DNA of 64,000 nucleotides, taken from assembly GCF_900115625.1 (NCBI RefSeq), contig NZ_FOXD01000012.1, positions 1 to 64,000 on the forward strand. The letters are read 5' to 3'. A program made the translations under genes and the position numbers. Source of the stretch: Salibacterium halotolerans (GTDB taxonomy: Bacteria; Bacillota; Bacilli; Bacillales; Marinococcaceae). Positions 51,822 through 61,789 of this stretch are shown in pieces (position 1 is the stretch's first letter; every line of letters begins with the position of its first letter). Below the pieces are notes generated by a model. It had not been told where the DNA came from and did no database searches. It was given only the letters and a program-made list of their open reading frames with translations.

Positions 51822-53189
51822 TTATGCTCCCGGCGGAACGTCCCTTTCGTCGTGGCGCCGGTCGAGATTGACAAATTTGTTGTATTCTTTAATAAAGGCG
51901 AGTTCAACGGATCCCACCGGTCCGTTCCGCTGCTTGGCCAAAATGACCTCAATCATATTCTGATTCTCGGTTTCCTGGTCGTAGTAGTCTTCCCGGTACA
52001 AAAACGATACAATATCGGCGTCCTGCTCAATACTGCCGGATTCACGGAGATCCGACATCATCGGGCGTTTATCCTGGCGGGATTCCACGCCGCGGGAAAG
52101 CTGGGAAAGTGCGATGACCGGCACGTCCAGCTCACGCGCGAGGCCCTTCAGCCCTCTCGAAATTTCCGACACTTCCTGCTGACGGCTCTCTCCGCCGCGT
52201 GAACCGGAACCTTGAATCAGCTGCATGTAATCGATCATGATCATACCGAGTCCGCGTTCCTGTTTCAGACGCCTGCACTTCGCCCGGATTTCATTCACTT
52301 TCACGCCCGGAGTATCGTCGATGTAAATGCCTGCTGAAGACAAGCTTCCCATTGCCATCGTCAGCTTTTCCCAATCTTCTTCTTCAAGCGATCCCGTTCT
52401 CAGTTTCGTAGCGTCAATGTTTCCTTCGGCGCACAACATCCGCTGCACCAGCTGCGCCGCTCCCATCTCCAGACTGAAGACAGCGACATTCTCCGCCGAT
52501 TTGGTGGCAACGTTTTGCGCGATATTCAATGCAAATGCCGTCTTACCCATAGACGGACGCGCCGCGACAATCACGAGGTCACTGCGCTGGAAACCGGTCG
52601 TCATTTTATCCAGTTCCGCAAATCCGCTCGCCACCCCGGTAATATCGTCCTCCCGGTTCTGCAGCATTTCAATATGGTCGTACGTTTCAATCAGCACATC
52701 CTTGATGGAAACAAAAGCGCTCGTCCTGCGCTGCTGCGCCACTTCAAGAATCGAGCGTTCGGCATCACTCAGAATATCTTCTACTTCATCTTCTCCATTG
52801 TACCCTTCCGAAACAATGGTGGTCGCTGCCTGTATAAGGCGCCGCAGAATCGACTTTTCCTGAACAATTTTGCTGTAATAATCCACGTTGGCAGCAGTCG
52901 GTACAGCGTTGGCCAGATCCGTTAAGTAGGAAATGCCGCCCACTTCTTCAAGCCACTCATAGTCCTGCAGCGCCGACGTCATCGTGACGAGATCGACCGG
53001 ACTTCCTTTTTCCCCTAATTCAAGCATCACCCGAAAAATTCGTTGATGAGACACGCGATAAAAATCTTCGGGAGCGATGCGTTCTGTTGCTGTAACCAAA
53101 GCTCCGCCTTCCAAAAAGACGGCGCCCAAAACGGCCTGTTCCGCTTCAATATTCTGAGGGGGCCTGCGGTCGGCCATGATATCGCTCAT
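51822..53189 (-). CDS. dnaB: Replicative DNA helicase (DnaB type; dnaC in B. subtilis)
   Basis: This 455-residue hexameric helicase has an N-terminal DnaB domain (QNIEAEQAVLGAVFLEG) and a RecA-like ATPase domain with Walker A ARPSMGKTAFALN and Walker B GMIMIDYMQLIQG. The arginine-finger region contains SDLRESGSIEQDADIV. The start ATG 53189 has AGGAAG six bases upstream. It follows rplI by about 100 nt, the normal origin-flank order. No intein or insertion is present. Confidence 0.97.
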   Translation of the reverse strand: MSDIMADRRPPQNIEAEQAVLGAVFLEGGALVTATERIAPEDFYRVSHQRIFRVMLELGEKGSPVDLVTMTSALQDYEWLEEVGGISYLTDLANAVPTAANVDYYSKIVQEKSILRRLIQAATTIVSEGYNGEDEVEDILSDAERSILEVAQQRRTSAFVSIKDVLIETYDHIEMLQNREDDITGVASGFAELDKMTTGFQRSDLVIVAARPSMGKTAFALNIAQNVATKSAENVAVFSLEMGAAQLVQRMLCAEGNIDATKLRTGSLEEEDWEKLTMAMGSLSSAGIYIDDTPGVKVNEIRAKCRRLKQERGLGMIMIDYMQLIQGSGSRGGESRQQEVSEISRGLKGLARELDVPVIALSQLSRGVESRQDKRPMMSDLRESGSIEQDADIVSFLYREDYYDQETENQNMIEVILAKQRNGPVGSVELAFIKEYNKFVNLDRRHDERDVPPGA

Positions 53190-53286
53190 GTCCATCTTCC
53201 TGCCTTTCCTTTGATTCCTGTACAGAAAAAAACCGGCCTATAACGTACCGGAACATTATAAGCCGTATGGAGAAGCTGCCTGGTGT

Positions 53287-53730
53287 TTACTCTTCCACGA
53301 CATGGACATCGACAACCGCCGTTACTTCTTTATGCACTTTAATCGGTGTCTTCGTTACACCGAGCGTACGGATCGGCTGATCGAGTTCAATTTTTCGTTT
53401 ATCCACTTTCATGCCCATATCCTTCAGCTGCTCAGCAATCTGTTTTGTGGATACAGCGCCGAATAAGCGTCCGGCTTCTCCTGCTTTTGCGGTAATCGTC
53501 ACTTTAGTGTTTTCCAGCTGTTCCTTGAATTTCTTCGCATCTTCAAGTTCCTGCTGTGCTTTTTTCTCATCACTTTCCTGTTTGGCTTTCAGATTTTTTA
53601 CGTTACCTGCTGTCGCTTCCACAGCGAGATTGTGTTTGAATAAATAGTTCCGGGCATACCCTTCCGAAACGTCTTTCATTTCACCTTTTTTCCCTTTTCC
53701 TTTTACATCCTGATTAAAAATGACTTTCAT
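53287..53730 (-). CDS. rplI: 50S ribosomal protein L9
   Basis: This 147-residue protein has the N-terminal globule [30 protein letters not shown] (split here by description only), a long connecting helix and a C-terminal RNA-binding lobe ending VDVHVVEE. It binds domain V of 23S rRNA and steadies the L1 stalk region. The ATG overlaps the gdpP stop by four bases, a coupling conserved in Bacillus. Confidence 0.97.
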   Translation of the reverse strand: MKVIFNQDVKGKGKKGEMKDVSEGYARNYLFKHNLAVEATAGNVKNLKAKQESDEKKAQQELEDAKKFKEQLENTKVTITAKAGEAGRLFGAVSTKQIAEQLKDMGMKVDKRKIELDQPIRTLGVTKTPIKVHKEVTAVVDVHVVEE

Positions 53731-55694
53731 TCCTCGGTTCCTCCTTCCAGATAATCATCGATGGCCTGTTTGAGGCTTTCTTCTGCTTCATCAAGCGCAG
53801 AATCAAGCTGGGTGGCGGCGTTGGTAAGATGCCCGCCTCCGCCGAGGGCTTCCATGATCAGCTGTACATTGACCTCGCCAAGGGAACGGGCACTTATGCT
53901 TACCTTTCCATCACTGCGTTTGGAAAGCACAAAGGAACCCTTCACATCATTCATCGTGAGCAGGGTGTCCGCTGCCTGGGCAATCAGAATCTGATCATAC
54001 AATTCTTCATCCGAGGCTTTCGCCACCGCCATACCATCCCGGTAAATCGTTGCTTTCTCTATTAAGTGGGAACGACGTACGTATTGATCGATATCCTCTT
54101 TCAGAAGCCGCTGCACCATCGTCGTATCCGCTCCGTGGGATTTCAGGAAGGAAGCGGCATCAAACGTACGGGATCCCGTACGGATGGCAAAGCTCTTCGT
54201 ATCCACAATAATACCAGCAAGCATCGACGTGGATTCAAGTTCATCCATCGATAGCTGGTGTGGTTGATATTCTAACAGTTCAGTCACCAGTTCTGCAGTA
54301 GAAGAGGCATAAGGTTCCATGTATACGAGAACCGGGTCCTTGATAAACTCTTCCCCGCGCCGGTGGTGGTCCAACACCACTACCCGGTTGACCGCATCAA
54401 CCAGTCGGGGTTCAATAACCATCGACGGCTTGTGCGTATCCACGACAACGAGCAGCGTGTGCCGTGTTAAGTCATCCAGCGCTTCTTCCGGGGTGATGAA
54501 CTGGGACCAGAGGTACTCGTGATCGCCGACTTCTTCCATCAGCTTCTTCACGTCCGGATTTATTTCATTGGGATCAACCACAACGTAAGCATCTGTGTTA
54601 TTGACTTCTGCTACTTTCAATACTCCAATAGCAGCTCCGATCGCGTCCATATCAGGATTTTTGTGACCCATAATAATAACCTGGTCGCTCTCAAGCACGA
54701 AATCACGCAGCGCATGGGAAATGACGCGGGCGCGAACTCTTGTCCGTTTTTCCATCGCGTTGGATTTGCCGCCGTAAAAACGGACTTTCCCATTGGTTTC
54801 TTTAATGGCTACCTGATCGCCGCCGCGTCCAAGGGCAAGATCCAGACTCGACTGTGCGAGACTCCCCAGTTCCCGCAGCGGGGAATCACCGCTTCCAATC
54901 CCGATGCTCAGCGTAATGGACACTTTCTCTTTACCGGTTACATCCCGGACATGATCCAGCAGTTCAAAACGGGTTTTTTCCAGCTGTTTCAATGCTTTCT
55001 GATTCATGACGGCGATAAAACGGTCGGAGGAAATACTGCGGAGCAGAATCTGATATTTTTCCGCCCATTCATTCAGTGACGTTGTGACATGACTCATCAG
55101 GCTGCTTCGGATCTGATCGTCCATGCCCTGGGTCACTTCATCGAAATTATCCAGATAAACAAGACCAATAACCGTCTGTTCCTCTTCGTACAGGGACTGG
55201 GTTTCTTTCGTTTCCGTCATGTCAAAAAAGTACAGCAGCCGTTCTTGTGGCTTAATGTCTATCGTATAGTGCCTGTCGCTCAGTGTTAACTCCGTTTTTG
55301 TATCCCCTTTTTTAATCGGGGAGGTGATGTCTTCAAACACATCATTAAGCGGCAGACCGAGAAATTCACGAGGCAGGTAATCCTTCATAAACGGATTGGC
55401 CCACTGCATCTGATAGTCTTCATCATACAGGATGATTCCGATAGGCAGGCTCTTTACCGCTTCTTCGCCGGCTTTATTAACGCGGTGGGATAACGTCTTG
55501 ATATACTTTTCCAGATCGCGTTCAAACGCTTTTCTCGCCTGAAGCACATAAATGAGCAGCAACGCCAGAATGAAAAACCCGACGATACCAAGCATCCATT
55601 GATATATCGTTAATAAACCAATGAACAAGGCAGCTGTCACAAACAATAAGATTACATGCAGGCCGTGCCAGCGGTTCATTAAAAACTCAGGCAT
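53727..55694 (-). CDS. gdpP: Cyclic-di-AMP phosphodiesterase GdpP
   Basis: This 655-residue membrane protein has two helices (about 10-50), a heme-binding-type PAS domain (about 80-150) and a degenerate GGDEF domain (about 170-300). A DHH/DHHA1 phosphodiesterase follows, with motifs [25 protein letters not shown] and [11 protein letters not shown]. It cleaves c-di-AMP to pApA and so affects potassium, osmolyte and cell-wall balance. ATG 55694. It lies 11 nt after yybS and overlaps rplI. Confidence 0.97.
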   Translation of the reverse strand: MPEFLMNRWHGLHVILLFVTAALFIGLLTIYQWMLGIVGFFILALLLIYVLQARKAFERDLEKYIKTLSHRVNKAGEEAVKSLPIGIILYDEDYQMQWANPFMKDYLPREFLGLPLNDVFEDITSPIKKGDTKTELTLSDRHYTIDIKPQERLLYFFDMTETKETQSLYEEEQTVIGLVYLDNFDEVTQGMDDQIRSSLMSHVTTSLNEWAEKYQILLRSISSDRFIAVMNQKALKQLEKTRFELLDHVRDVTGKEKVSITLSIGIGSGDSPLRELGSLAQSSLDLALGRGGDQVAIKETNGKVRFYGGKSNAMEKRTRVRARVISHALRDFVLESDQVIIMGHKNPDMDAIGAAIGVLKVAEVNNTDAYVVVDPNEINPDVKKLMEEVGDHEYLWSQFITPEEALDDLTRHTLLVVVDTHKPSMVIEPRLVDAVNRVVVLDHHRRGEEFIKDPVLVYMEPYASSTAELVTELLEYQPHQLSMDELESTSMLAGIIVDTKSFAIRTGSRTFDAASFLKSHGADTTMVQRLLKEDIDQYVRRSHLIEKATIYRDGMAVAKASDEELYDQILIAQAADTLLTMNDVKGSFVLSKRSDGKVSISARSLGEVNVQLIMEALGGGGHLTNAATQLDSALDEAEESLKQAIDDYLEGGTEE

Positions 55695-55705
55695 AATGTC
55701 AACCC

Positions 55706-56662
55706 CTACTTCGTGTCAGATTCCAGACGTTTCTTCAATTGAAATCCTAAATCAATGATACCCAGCATGCGGGCCAAGAGAAGAATAAAAGGCAGAATCA
55801 ACCCAAAAACCAACAGGAGAATGGGGAGCGCTTTTGGAATGGATTTACTGTAACAATAGTAAAAGATCACCGTAAAACCCTGCAGCGCCATCGCTGTTTC
55901 CAGTAAAGGGAACAGGTTCCATACCACCGTTTGAACCGCCGTACCTTCTTCGACCCCCACCCAGTATACGATAAAGGTAAGAAGATAATACCACAGCAGC
56001 GAACGCGGTATATTCCAGTTCCGAAAAGGAGGAAACGCCTCCACTTCCATGTTCATGCGCCGCATAACTGCGTGGGCAATGAACTGCGTCAAAAACGCAT
56101 ACAATACACCGGTGAACACAATCAAAAGCGGTCCCATCCGTCCAAAACGGTCAATCATATCCCCGTATTGTTCCAATTCGACGGAACTTTCCTGTCCCAG
56201 GGAGGAAAGCATGGACTGAGCCTGCTCCGCCGACTGTCTCATAATATCCTGAAGAACCGAAATCGGATCGACCTGAAGAAGAAGAACCGACCCGGCATAT
56301 AAAGCCGTCAGACCACCTATATAAGCGACACTGGCGGCAGCAGCTGTCAGCAGAGCTTCTTTTCTGCGGCTCATCATTTCTCCCATGGCAATGCCGCCGA
56401 CTGCCGACAGCACTGCGAATGGAAGGCCTGTCAGCGCGGTCAAAAAGACAGACAGCAGCATCGATACAACCGCCATCACGATACCCGGCTTCCAGCCGTA
56501 CCGCGCTGTAAACAGGATAAAAGGCAGAGGCAGGAACCAAAGCAGTATCATACTGAGAAACGGAACGAATACCGCAAGCAGCAGCATGACAATAAAAACA
56601 CCGCTCAACACGGCTCCCTCTGTTACCCTTCTCGTTTGCTGCAATAACGTCACCTCATCCAT
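55706..56662 (-). CDS. yybS: YybS family DUF2232 membrane protein
   Basis: This 318-residue polytopic membrane protein has about eight helices. It starts EVTLLQQTRRVTEGAVLSGV and has the DUF2232 features GWKPGIVMAVVSMLLSVFLT and VFTGVLYAFLTQFIAHAVM. The function is unknown; fold class suggests relation to ECF-type S components. It is first in the yybS-gdpP-rplI operon, as in B. subtilis. ATG 56662. Confidence 0.9.
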   Translation of the reverse strand: MDEVTLLQQTRRVTEGAVLSGVFIVMLLLAVFVPFLSMILLWFLPLPFILFTARYGWKPGIVMAVVSMLLSVFLTALTGLPFAVLSAVGGIAMGEMMSRRKEALLTAAAASVAYIGGLTALYAGSVLLLQVDPISVLQDIMRQSAEQAQSMLSSLGQESSVELEQYGDMIDRFGRMGPLLIVFTGVLYAFLTQFIAHAVMRRMNMEVEAFPPFRNWNIPRSLLWYYLLTFIVYWVGVEEGTAVQTVVWNLFPLLETAMALQGFTVIFYYCYSKSIPKALPILLLVFGLILPFILLLARMLGIIDLGFQLKKRLESDTK

Positions 56663-56776
56663 CGCATTCTCATATAAACAAATACATCAGCCATATGTGT
56701 ATGTAAATTCCATTCGTCTATTGTAAGCCATTCTTCTGAAAAAAGAAAGAATGTCCTAACGCAGAGACGCGAAATA

Positions 56777-56811
56777 AAAAACGTTTCCCGGTTCGTCGGG
56801 AAACGTTTTTA
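56777..56811 (-). terminator. Terminator of the rpsF-ssb-rpsR operon
   Basis: AAAAACGTTTCCCG pairs with CGGGAAACGTTTTT, eight bases past the rpsR stop, and ends in a T-run on the minus strand. Confidence 0.9.
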
Positions 56812-56819
56812 CCTGCGCC

Positions 56820-57047
56820 TTACTGTTCCCGTACATAAGGAAGCAGCGCCACATGGCGGGCACGTTTGATGGCTTTCGTCAATTGACGCTGATACTTGGC
56901 AGAAGTACCAGTCACACGGCGCGGAAGAATTTTACCGCGTTCCGAGATGAATTTCTTCAACAGTTCTACGTCTTTATAGTCAATTTTTTCAATCTTATTG
57001 ACTGTAAAGTAACATACCTTCCTTCTCTTACCTCTACGGCGTGCCAT
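56820..57047 (-). CDS. rpsR: 30S ribosomal protein S18
   Basis: This 75-residue basic protein starts [20 protein letters not shown]. It contains [32 protein letters not shown], with family-typical RNA-binding residues (described here in two halves). It forms a heterodimer with S6 on the platform of the small subunit. A single cysteine (CYF) remains of the CxxC zinc type, so this is the zinc-free form. ATG start with GGAGGTTG. Last gene of the rpsF-ssb-rpsR operon. Confidence 0.97.
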   Translation of the reverse strand: MARRRGKRRKVCYFTVNKIEKIDYKDVELLKKFISERGKILPRRVTGTSAKYQRQLTKAIKRARHVALLPYVREQ

Positions 57048-57106
57048 AAAGTTTCAACCTCCTTTAGAAAAGTTTTTCGTTCTATACGAAGAAGGGAAGA
57101 GTTTTA

Positions 57107-57586
57107 TTAAAATGGCAGATCATCATCGGATATATCAATCTGCTGACCGTCATTGCCGAACGGATCATCATTCAAATTGGAAGATCCGCCTTGGTTCTGC
57201 TGGCCGGAGCTTTGCGCGGCGCCGTACTGGTTCCCCTGTGGAGCACCGCCACCTCCGCCTGAAGACCCGCGCGGTTCAAGAAACTGCACGTTTTCGGCCT
57301 GTACTTCCACGACTGTGACGCGGCGTCCTTCCTGATTTTCATACTTTCGGCTCTGCAGACGACCGTCAATACCGGCTTGACTGCCTTTTTTCAAATAGTT
57401 TGCGACGTTCTCGGCCTGTTTTCTCCAGGCGACACAATTGAAAAAGTCAGCTTCCCGTTCTCCATTCTGGTTCGTAAACGGGCGGTTTACGGCGATACCG
57501 AAATTCACTACGGCGATACCATTCGGGGTGTACCGCAGTTCAGGGTCACGGGTCAGACGGCCAACCAGAACAACACGATTTATCAT
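57107..57586 (-). CDS. ssb: Single-stranded DNA-binding protein
   Basis: This 159-residue protein has an OB fold (1-105; [20 protein letters not shown] and [20 protein letters not shown]). A Gly/Gln-rich linker follows, and the acidic tip DISDDDLPF recruits replication and repair enzymes. The tip is complete. It sits between rpsF and rpsR, as in most Firmicutes. ATG 57586 with GGGAGG. Confidence 0.97.
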   Translation of the reverse strand: MINRVVLVGRLTRDPELRYTPNGIAVVNFGIAVNRPFTNQNGEREADFFNCVAWRKQAENVANYLKKGSQAGIDGRLQSRKYENQEGRRVTVVEVQAENVQFLEPRGSSGGGGGAPQGNQYGAAQSSGQQNQGGSSNLNDDPFGNDGQQIDISDDDLPF

Positions 57587-57612
57587 TTTGGAACTCCTCC
57601 CACTGGTTATCC

Positions 57613-57900
57613 TTAGTCTTCATTTTTTACGACAAGGTGGCGGATGACATTATCATCCATCTTAACCAGGCGTTCGAATTCATCGGTTGCGCCCGGCTCA
57701 GCCTTAATATACACAACGACATAATAACCGTCTTTCAGGTCATCAATCTCATAAGCCAGACGGCGTTTGCCCATCTCATCGACTTTTTCAATCTCTGCTC
57801 CCTGATTGGTCAGGACGTTGTTGTAACGCTCAACCATTTCCTTGATTCCGTTCTCATCAACGCTTGGAGCAATGATGTAAAGTACTTCATAGTTACGCAT
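57613..57900 (-). CDS. rpsF: 30S ribosomal protein S6
   Basis: This 95-residue protein has the S6 fold: [40 protein letters not shown] and a C-terminus ending [11 protein letters not shown]. It pairs with S18. ATG 57900 is set five bases after GGAGGTG; a GTG nine bases further upstream lies in the ribosome site. First gene of the operon, behind a consensus sigma-A promoter. Confidence 0.97.
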   Translation of the reverse strand: MRNYEVLYIIAPSVDENGIKEMVERYNNVLTNQGAEIEKVDEMGKRRLAYEIDDLKDGYYVVVYIKAEPGATDEFERLVKMDDNVIRHLVVKNED

Positions 57901-57988
57901 GTGCGTCACCTCCTTTTGGTCTTACGGCTCTCTCTTTCCAAAAGAGCAAGGAGCAAAATCGTTATAGATATTTCACTCACAACATATA

Positions 57989-58017
57989 ATTGTAGCAGAA
58001 CAGGAAGTAGATGACAA
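57989..58017 (-). promoter_or_regulatory. Sigma-A promoter of rpsF-ssb-rpsR
   Basis: Minus-strand TTGTCA (58017-58012), 17-nt spacer, TACAAT (57994-57989). The leader to rpsF is about 80 nt, long enough for the S6:S18 autoregulatory element known in many bacteria, which I did not resolve. Confidence 0.85.
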
Positions 58018-58024
58018 TAACCAA

Positions 58025-58354
58025 AAAAGAGCCTGTCTTCTTTTCCGGGAAATCGGTGTGCAGCGCAGGTTCGATGCACATTGGCGGCTGTTTTATGGAA
58101 AAGTGACCCTTGGCATAGTCCTGGGGTCCACTTATTAGCAGCGAATCCAAAAAGTGGTGATTAGAAAACGGGTAAGGTGTACAATCAGGAATCTTTGCCT
58201 TCATTGAGGAGGTGAGAGACATTTGACATACAGAAATGTCCACAATGTTTATTTTACAGACACTTTGTGCCGTCTGCATCACGAAAATGTCCCGAATCCA
58301 TAGGTTATGGACATTTTCCAGCCGAAATTGTCCATAACCTAACCCGCTGCATAC
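58025..58354. repeat. Intergenic dyad array, copy C
   Basis: No gene here. TGTCC-type cores occur at 58237, 58289 and 58329, and GACAC/GGACA cores at 58259 and 58309, giving 50-52 nt periods like copies A and B. GGACATTTTCC-N5-AATTGTCC...TAACC resembles 155-185. TTTTCCGGGAAAT at 58041 is a weak Noc-site look-alike. Confidence 0.6.
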
Positions 58355-58393
58355 AAAAAACCGGACTGCACAACAGAGCCCGGTTCCTTTTTT
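58355..58393 (-). terminator. Terminator of ychF
   Basis: AACCGGGCTC pairs with GCAGTCCGGTT on the minus strand, followed by TTTTTTG, directly after the stop codon. Confidence 0.85.
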
Positions 58394-58395
58394 TA

Positions 58396-59496
58396 TTACA
58401 CATTAAAACGGAAATGGATAACGTCACCGTCTTTTACGACGTATTCTTTTCCTTCAAGCCGGACGTTGCCTGCTTCTTTGGCGGCGTTCATGGATCCGGC
58501 TTCCATCAAATCATCGTAACTGACTACTTCGGCCCGGATAAAGCCGCGTTCAAAGTCACTGTGAATCACGCCGGCCGCCTGCGGTGCCTTCATGCCGCTG
58601 CGGATGGTCCAGGCTCTGACTTCCGGCTCGCCTGCGGTGAAGTACGTTTCCAGACCAAGCAGCGAGTATGCCGCACGGATGAGCTGATCCAGTCCGGCTT
58701 CTTCAATGCCAAGATCATCCAGAAACTCCTGCCGGTCCTCGCCTTCCAGTTCCGCAATTTCGGATTCGATTTTAGCACAGACGGTAATAACCCCGGATCC
58801 TTCGTTGGCTGCATAATCTTTCACCGCCTGCACGTACTCGTTGTCTCCTTCGCCTAATAAATCTTCTTCACTGACATTGGCGGCATACAATACAGGCTTC
58901 ATTGTGAGCAGCTGAAAACCGTGTATCAGCTGCAGCTCATCCTCTGTCCATTCGAGACTTCTGGCTGGTTTTTCCTGTTCAAACGCATCATTTAGTTTCT
59001 GAAGAACTTCATACTCCGCTACTGCATCTTTATCTTTGGATTTTACCAGTTTCGCCACTTTGTCCATCCGTTTCTGAACCGTTTCAAGGTCGGCCAGTAT
59101 AAGTTCAAGATTAATCACTTCAATATCACGGATTGGGTCCACACTGCCGGAAACGTGGGTGATATCACCGTCGTTGAAACAGCGGACCACGTGCGAGATG
59201 GCATCTACCTGGCGGATGTGGGAAAGAAACTTATTCCCCAGTCCTTCCCCTTTACTTGCTCCCTCCACAATTCCTGCGATATCGGTAAATTCAAAAGCCG
59301 TCGGAATGGTTTTTTTCGGCTGGACAAGTTCTGACAGCCTGTTCAAACGCGGATCCGGCACTTCCACAATACCTACGTTCGGGTCTATCGTACAGAAGGG
59401 ATAGTTGGCCGATTCCGCGCCGGCCTGTGTAATTGCATTAAATAACGTGGACTTCCCGACGTTGGGAAGTCCAACAATACCTGTTGTTAACGCCAT
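58396..59496 (-). CDS. ychF: Ribosome-associated ATPase YchF (EngD)
   Basis: This 366-residue Obg-family P-loop protein has G1 [16 protein letters not shown]3 [14 protein letters not shown] and a G4 region altered to NVSEED, which explains its ATP preference. A coiled coil and a C-terminal TGS domain ([20 protein letters not shown] and on) follow. It is linked to translation and stress response. ATG 59496 has AAAGGAAGTG ahead; the frame stays open upstream but without support. It lies downstream of the DUF951 gene. Confidence 0.97.
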   Translation of the reverse strand: MALTTGIVGLPNVGKSTLFNAITQAGAESANYPFCTIDPNVGIVEVPDPRLNRLSELVQPKKTIPTAFEFTDIAGIVEGASKGEGLGNKFLSHIRQVDAISHVVRCFNDGDITHVSGSVDPIRDIEVINLELILADLETVQKRMDKVAKLVKSKDKDAVAEYEVLQKLNDAFEQEKPARSLEWTEDELQLIHGFQLLTMKPVLYAANVSEEDLLGEGDNEYVQAVKDYAANEGSGVITVCAKIESEIAELEGEDRQEFLDDLGIEEAGLDQLIRAAYSLLGLETYFTAGEPEVRAWTIRSGMKAPQAAGVIHSDFERGFIRAEVVSYDDLMEAGSMNAAKEAGNVRLEGKEYVVKDGDVIHFRFNV

Positions 59497-59596
59497 ATTT
59501 GTGTCACTTCCTTTAGGCATCCGAGTACTGGATGGATATGCTTCGTTTTCACCCTGTCCAATTATAGAGACAAGCCCGGTGAAAAACAAGATATGC

Positions 59597-59794
59597 TTAC
59601 TGTTCTGCGTGTTCGATCACTTTCTTCATTTTTTTGCGGAACTCCCGCCGCGGAAGCATGACACTGTGGCCACACCCCTGACATTTAATGCGGATATCGG
59701 CCCCCACACGAATAATTTTCCATCTATTCTCGCCGCACGGATGAGGTTTCTTCATTTCCACCACATCATGTAAGGCAAAAGGCATATCAACCAA
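59597..59794 (-). CDS. DUF951 family small zinc-ribbon-like protein
   Basis: This 65-residue protein has the DUF951 core DVVEMKKPHPCGENRWKIIR and two later cysteines in KCQGCGHSVMLPRREF. The pattern suggests a metal-binding or nucleic-acid-binding knuckle. It matches Bacillus YyzM in size and place. The start is TTG 59794, six bases after GAGGTG. GTG 59803 lies within the ribosome site. The function is unknown. Confidence 0.88.
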   Translation of the reverse strand: MVDMPFALHDVVEMKKPHPCGENRWKIIRVGADIRIKCQGCGHSVMLPRREFRKKMKKVIEHAEQ

Positions 59795-59897
59795 TGGCTG
59801 CACCTCATTTCTACCAACCGGTACTCCAATGTATTATATGTAATATCCTATCCTATCTTTTAAAAAGAAACAATCCTCCCGATCATTCCATTTATAT

Positions 59898-59911
59898 ATT
59901 TCCCGGGAAAT
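59898..59911. promoter_or_regulatory. Noc-binding site (NBS)
   Basis: ATTTCCCGGGAAAT, identical to the B. subtilis Noc consensus palindrome. It lies in the spacer between the DUF951 and YkvI-like genes. Confidence 0.8.
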
Positions 59912-59933
59912 AAAAGCATGCTCCCCCCTTTTC

Positions 59934-60950
59934 TCACAACCTTTTACTTAGGAAAAAAGGATGAATCAGTACAACAACGAGTAAATATAAATTTAAAATG
60001 CCGTAAACAGGGTATAGAAGGGAAACGAGTCTTGAAAAACCCAGCTCCGTAACCGGCAGCATGACAAGAAGAAGCAGAACGGCCAGCAGCCAGGATGGCA
60101 TGTCCAATATGGAGCGGAGCCTGGTGGATAATCCATGCAGCCCTGAAGCGGCTGTTGTAAAGATCGCTGTCCATAACAAAACCGCCATGAATGCTGTAAC
60201 GGAATGCGGATAAGATTCAAGCAGAGCAAACAACGGAATCTCATACAGCATGATATCTTCCGCCGCTGCGAGAAGGGACTCATTATATAAAAAGGACACA
60301 CAGCCGAGAATACTGCCACTTCCGATACTGGCAATCCAGATTTCCCCCCGGTGCTTGATCTGGGTGCCGGTTGTCGAAAGAACCGCCACAAGAGGAAGCA
60401 GATTCAGGGATGTAAATGTGAGAGAGGCAGCCCAGTTCCGCTGCGACATCCAGTTTGAAAAACTAAAATCAGCATTCATTCTGAAATAGACAGTGAGGGC
60501 CAGAATCAAGCTGATGATAAGAACAGGCATAAGAAGACTATTAAGACCAGTCAGCCCATTCACACCACGAATGGATACAATAAATAGCAGCACACACATG
60601 AAAAGGATTCCTGCGGTAAACGGAACATGAAAGTACTCCAGCGCCGCACCGCCTCCTGCAATCATGATTCCTGTTGTCGTAAACAGGTACACAATGATAA
60701 GCACATCATATCCTTTTGAGAAGCGTGGACCCATTAATCTGGCCAGCACGACAGAATAATTTTCCGTCTGTTCCTGATAGCTGATTGTCAGTACGACAAA
60801 ACAGCTTATCGAAAACAGCAGGCTGAAAATAAGGATAGCCAGTCCACTTTCATGGCCGAAAAACTGCCAGATTTCTCTTCCGGATGCATAACCCGCTCCA
60901 ATTGTCGTACCTATAATGAGAAACATCCATTTCAGCCCATCAACGACCAT
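59934..60950 (-). CDS. YkvI-like APC-superfamily membrane protein
   Basis: This 338-residue protein has about ten helices. The first repeat contains FLIIGTTIGAGYASGREIWQ, an APC/LeuT-type unwound helix motif with glycines as in amino-acid carriers. It matches the YkvI family, whose substrate is unknown. ATG 60950 behind AAGGGAG is favoured over ATG 60983. In B. subtilis this locus holds yyaD, so the gene content differs here. It is divergent from yyaC. Confidence 0.8.
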   Translation of the reverse strand: MVVDGLKWMFLIIGTTIGAGYASGREIWQFFGHESGLAILIFSLLFSISCFVVLTISYQEQTENYSVVLARLMGPRFSKGYDVLIIVYLFTTTGIMIAGGGAALEYFHVPFTAGILFMCVLLFIVSIRGVNGLTGLNSLLMPVLIISLILALTVYFRMNADFSFSNWMSQRNWAASLTFTSLNLLPLVAVLSTTGTQIKHRGEIWIASIGSGSILGCVSFLYNESLLAAAEDIMLYEIPLFALLESYPHSVTAFMAVLLWTAIFTTAASGLHGLSTRLRSILDMPSWLLAVLLLLVMLPVTELGFSRLVSLLYPVYGILNLYLLVVVLIHPFFLSKRL

Positions 60951-61054
60951 CAGCGCATTTCTCCCTTGTCCCGATTTTTTCATCGCAGTGTCTCATGTAT
61001 AGAAAACATGCTGAATTCCTATACTGAAACTACTATGAAAAAGGAGAGGCTAAT

Positions 61055-61729
61055 ATGCTTGGGAAAAAACCTGTTCATGCTTCCAATCCGTACCGTTATC
61101 ATGTACATTCCGAGGAAGCTGCCGCCTCTGCCCGCCTGGCTGTGCAGCTGTCTGAACAGCTGCAGCACGTACCGACCCACCGCGAGCTCATCATTGTATG
61201 TATAGGAACAGACCGGTCCACCGGTGATTCTCTCGGACCGCTTGTCGGCTCCTCTCTGGAAAAGAAATGGCTGCACCGGTTTGCCGTGTACGGAACATTG
61301 GAACATCCTGTCCATGCCGTGAATCTGGAAGAAACCATGGAGGACATCCGGAAGAAACAACGCCATCCGTATATTATCGGGGTGGATGCGTGCCTAGGCA
61401 AATTGAAGAACGTCGGCATTATCAATTTCACGGAAGGTCCCGTCATACCAGGAGCAGCGATGAAGAAAAAACTTCCGGAAGTCGGGGACATGCACCTGAC
61501 CGGTATTGTAAACGTAAGCGGCATGATGGAATATTTCGTTCTGCAGAACACACGGCTTCATCTCGTCATGAAAATGTCGGACTGCATATCAGAGGCGTTC
61601 ATCCGGGCAGACCGTAAACTGAAAGGACATTCGGCCGATCCGGTGTTTCAACGTTCGATGAACCCCTACACCCGCCGTAACGGCTCTTCTGCTTCTGAGA
61701 GCGCTCTATCTCTTCAGGATCCTAAGTAA
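61055..61729 (+). CDS. yyaC: Spore protease YyaC (DUF1256)
   Basis: This 224-residue YyaC/DUF1256 protein belongs to a family related to the germination protease fold. Conserved segments are IIVCIGTDRSTGDSLGPLVG (Asp-rich active-site loop), EHPVHAVNLEETM and YIIGVDACLGKLKNVGII, with LTGIVNVSGMMEYFVLQNTR later. It is expressed during sporulation in B. subtilis. The Ser-rich tail (from about 200) is longer than needed for the domain. ATG start with AAAGGAGAGG. A terminator follows. Confidence 0.93.
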   Translation: MLGKKPVHASNPYRYHVHSEEAAASARLAVQLSEQLQHVPTHRELIIVCIGTDRSTGDSLGPLVGSSLEKKWLHRFAVYGTLEHPVHAVNLEETMEDIRKKQRHPYIIGVDACLGKLKNVGIINFTEGPVIPGAAMKKKLPEVGDMHLTGIVNVSGMMEYFVLQNTRLHLVMKMSDCISEAFIRADRKLKGHSADPVFQRSMNPYTRRNGSSASESALSLQDPK

Positions 61730-61752
61730 AACAGGCACGTCCCTTAAAAAGA

Positions 61753-61789
61753 AAACGGGAGCTGTATCAAATGGTACGGCTCTTTTTTT
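61753..61789 (+). terminator. Terminator of yyaC
   Basis: GGGAGCTGTA pairs with TACGGCTC, followed by TTTTTTT. A related hairpin closes copy A at 3170-3205, so it also marks the edge of the dispersed element. Confidence 0.8.

Noticed and set aside
58041-58053. Third Noc site (TTTTCCGGGAAAT)
   Set aside because: It has two mismatches to the NBS consensus and is too weak to claim.
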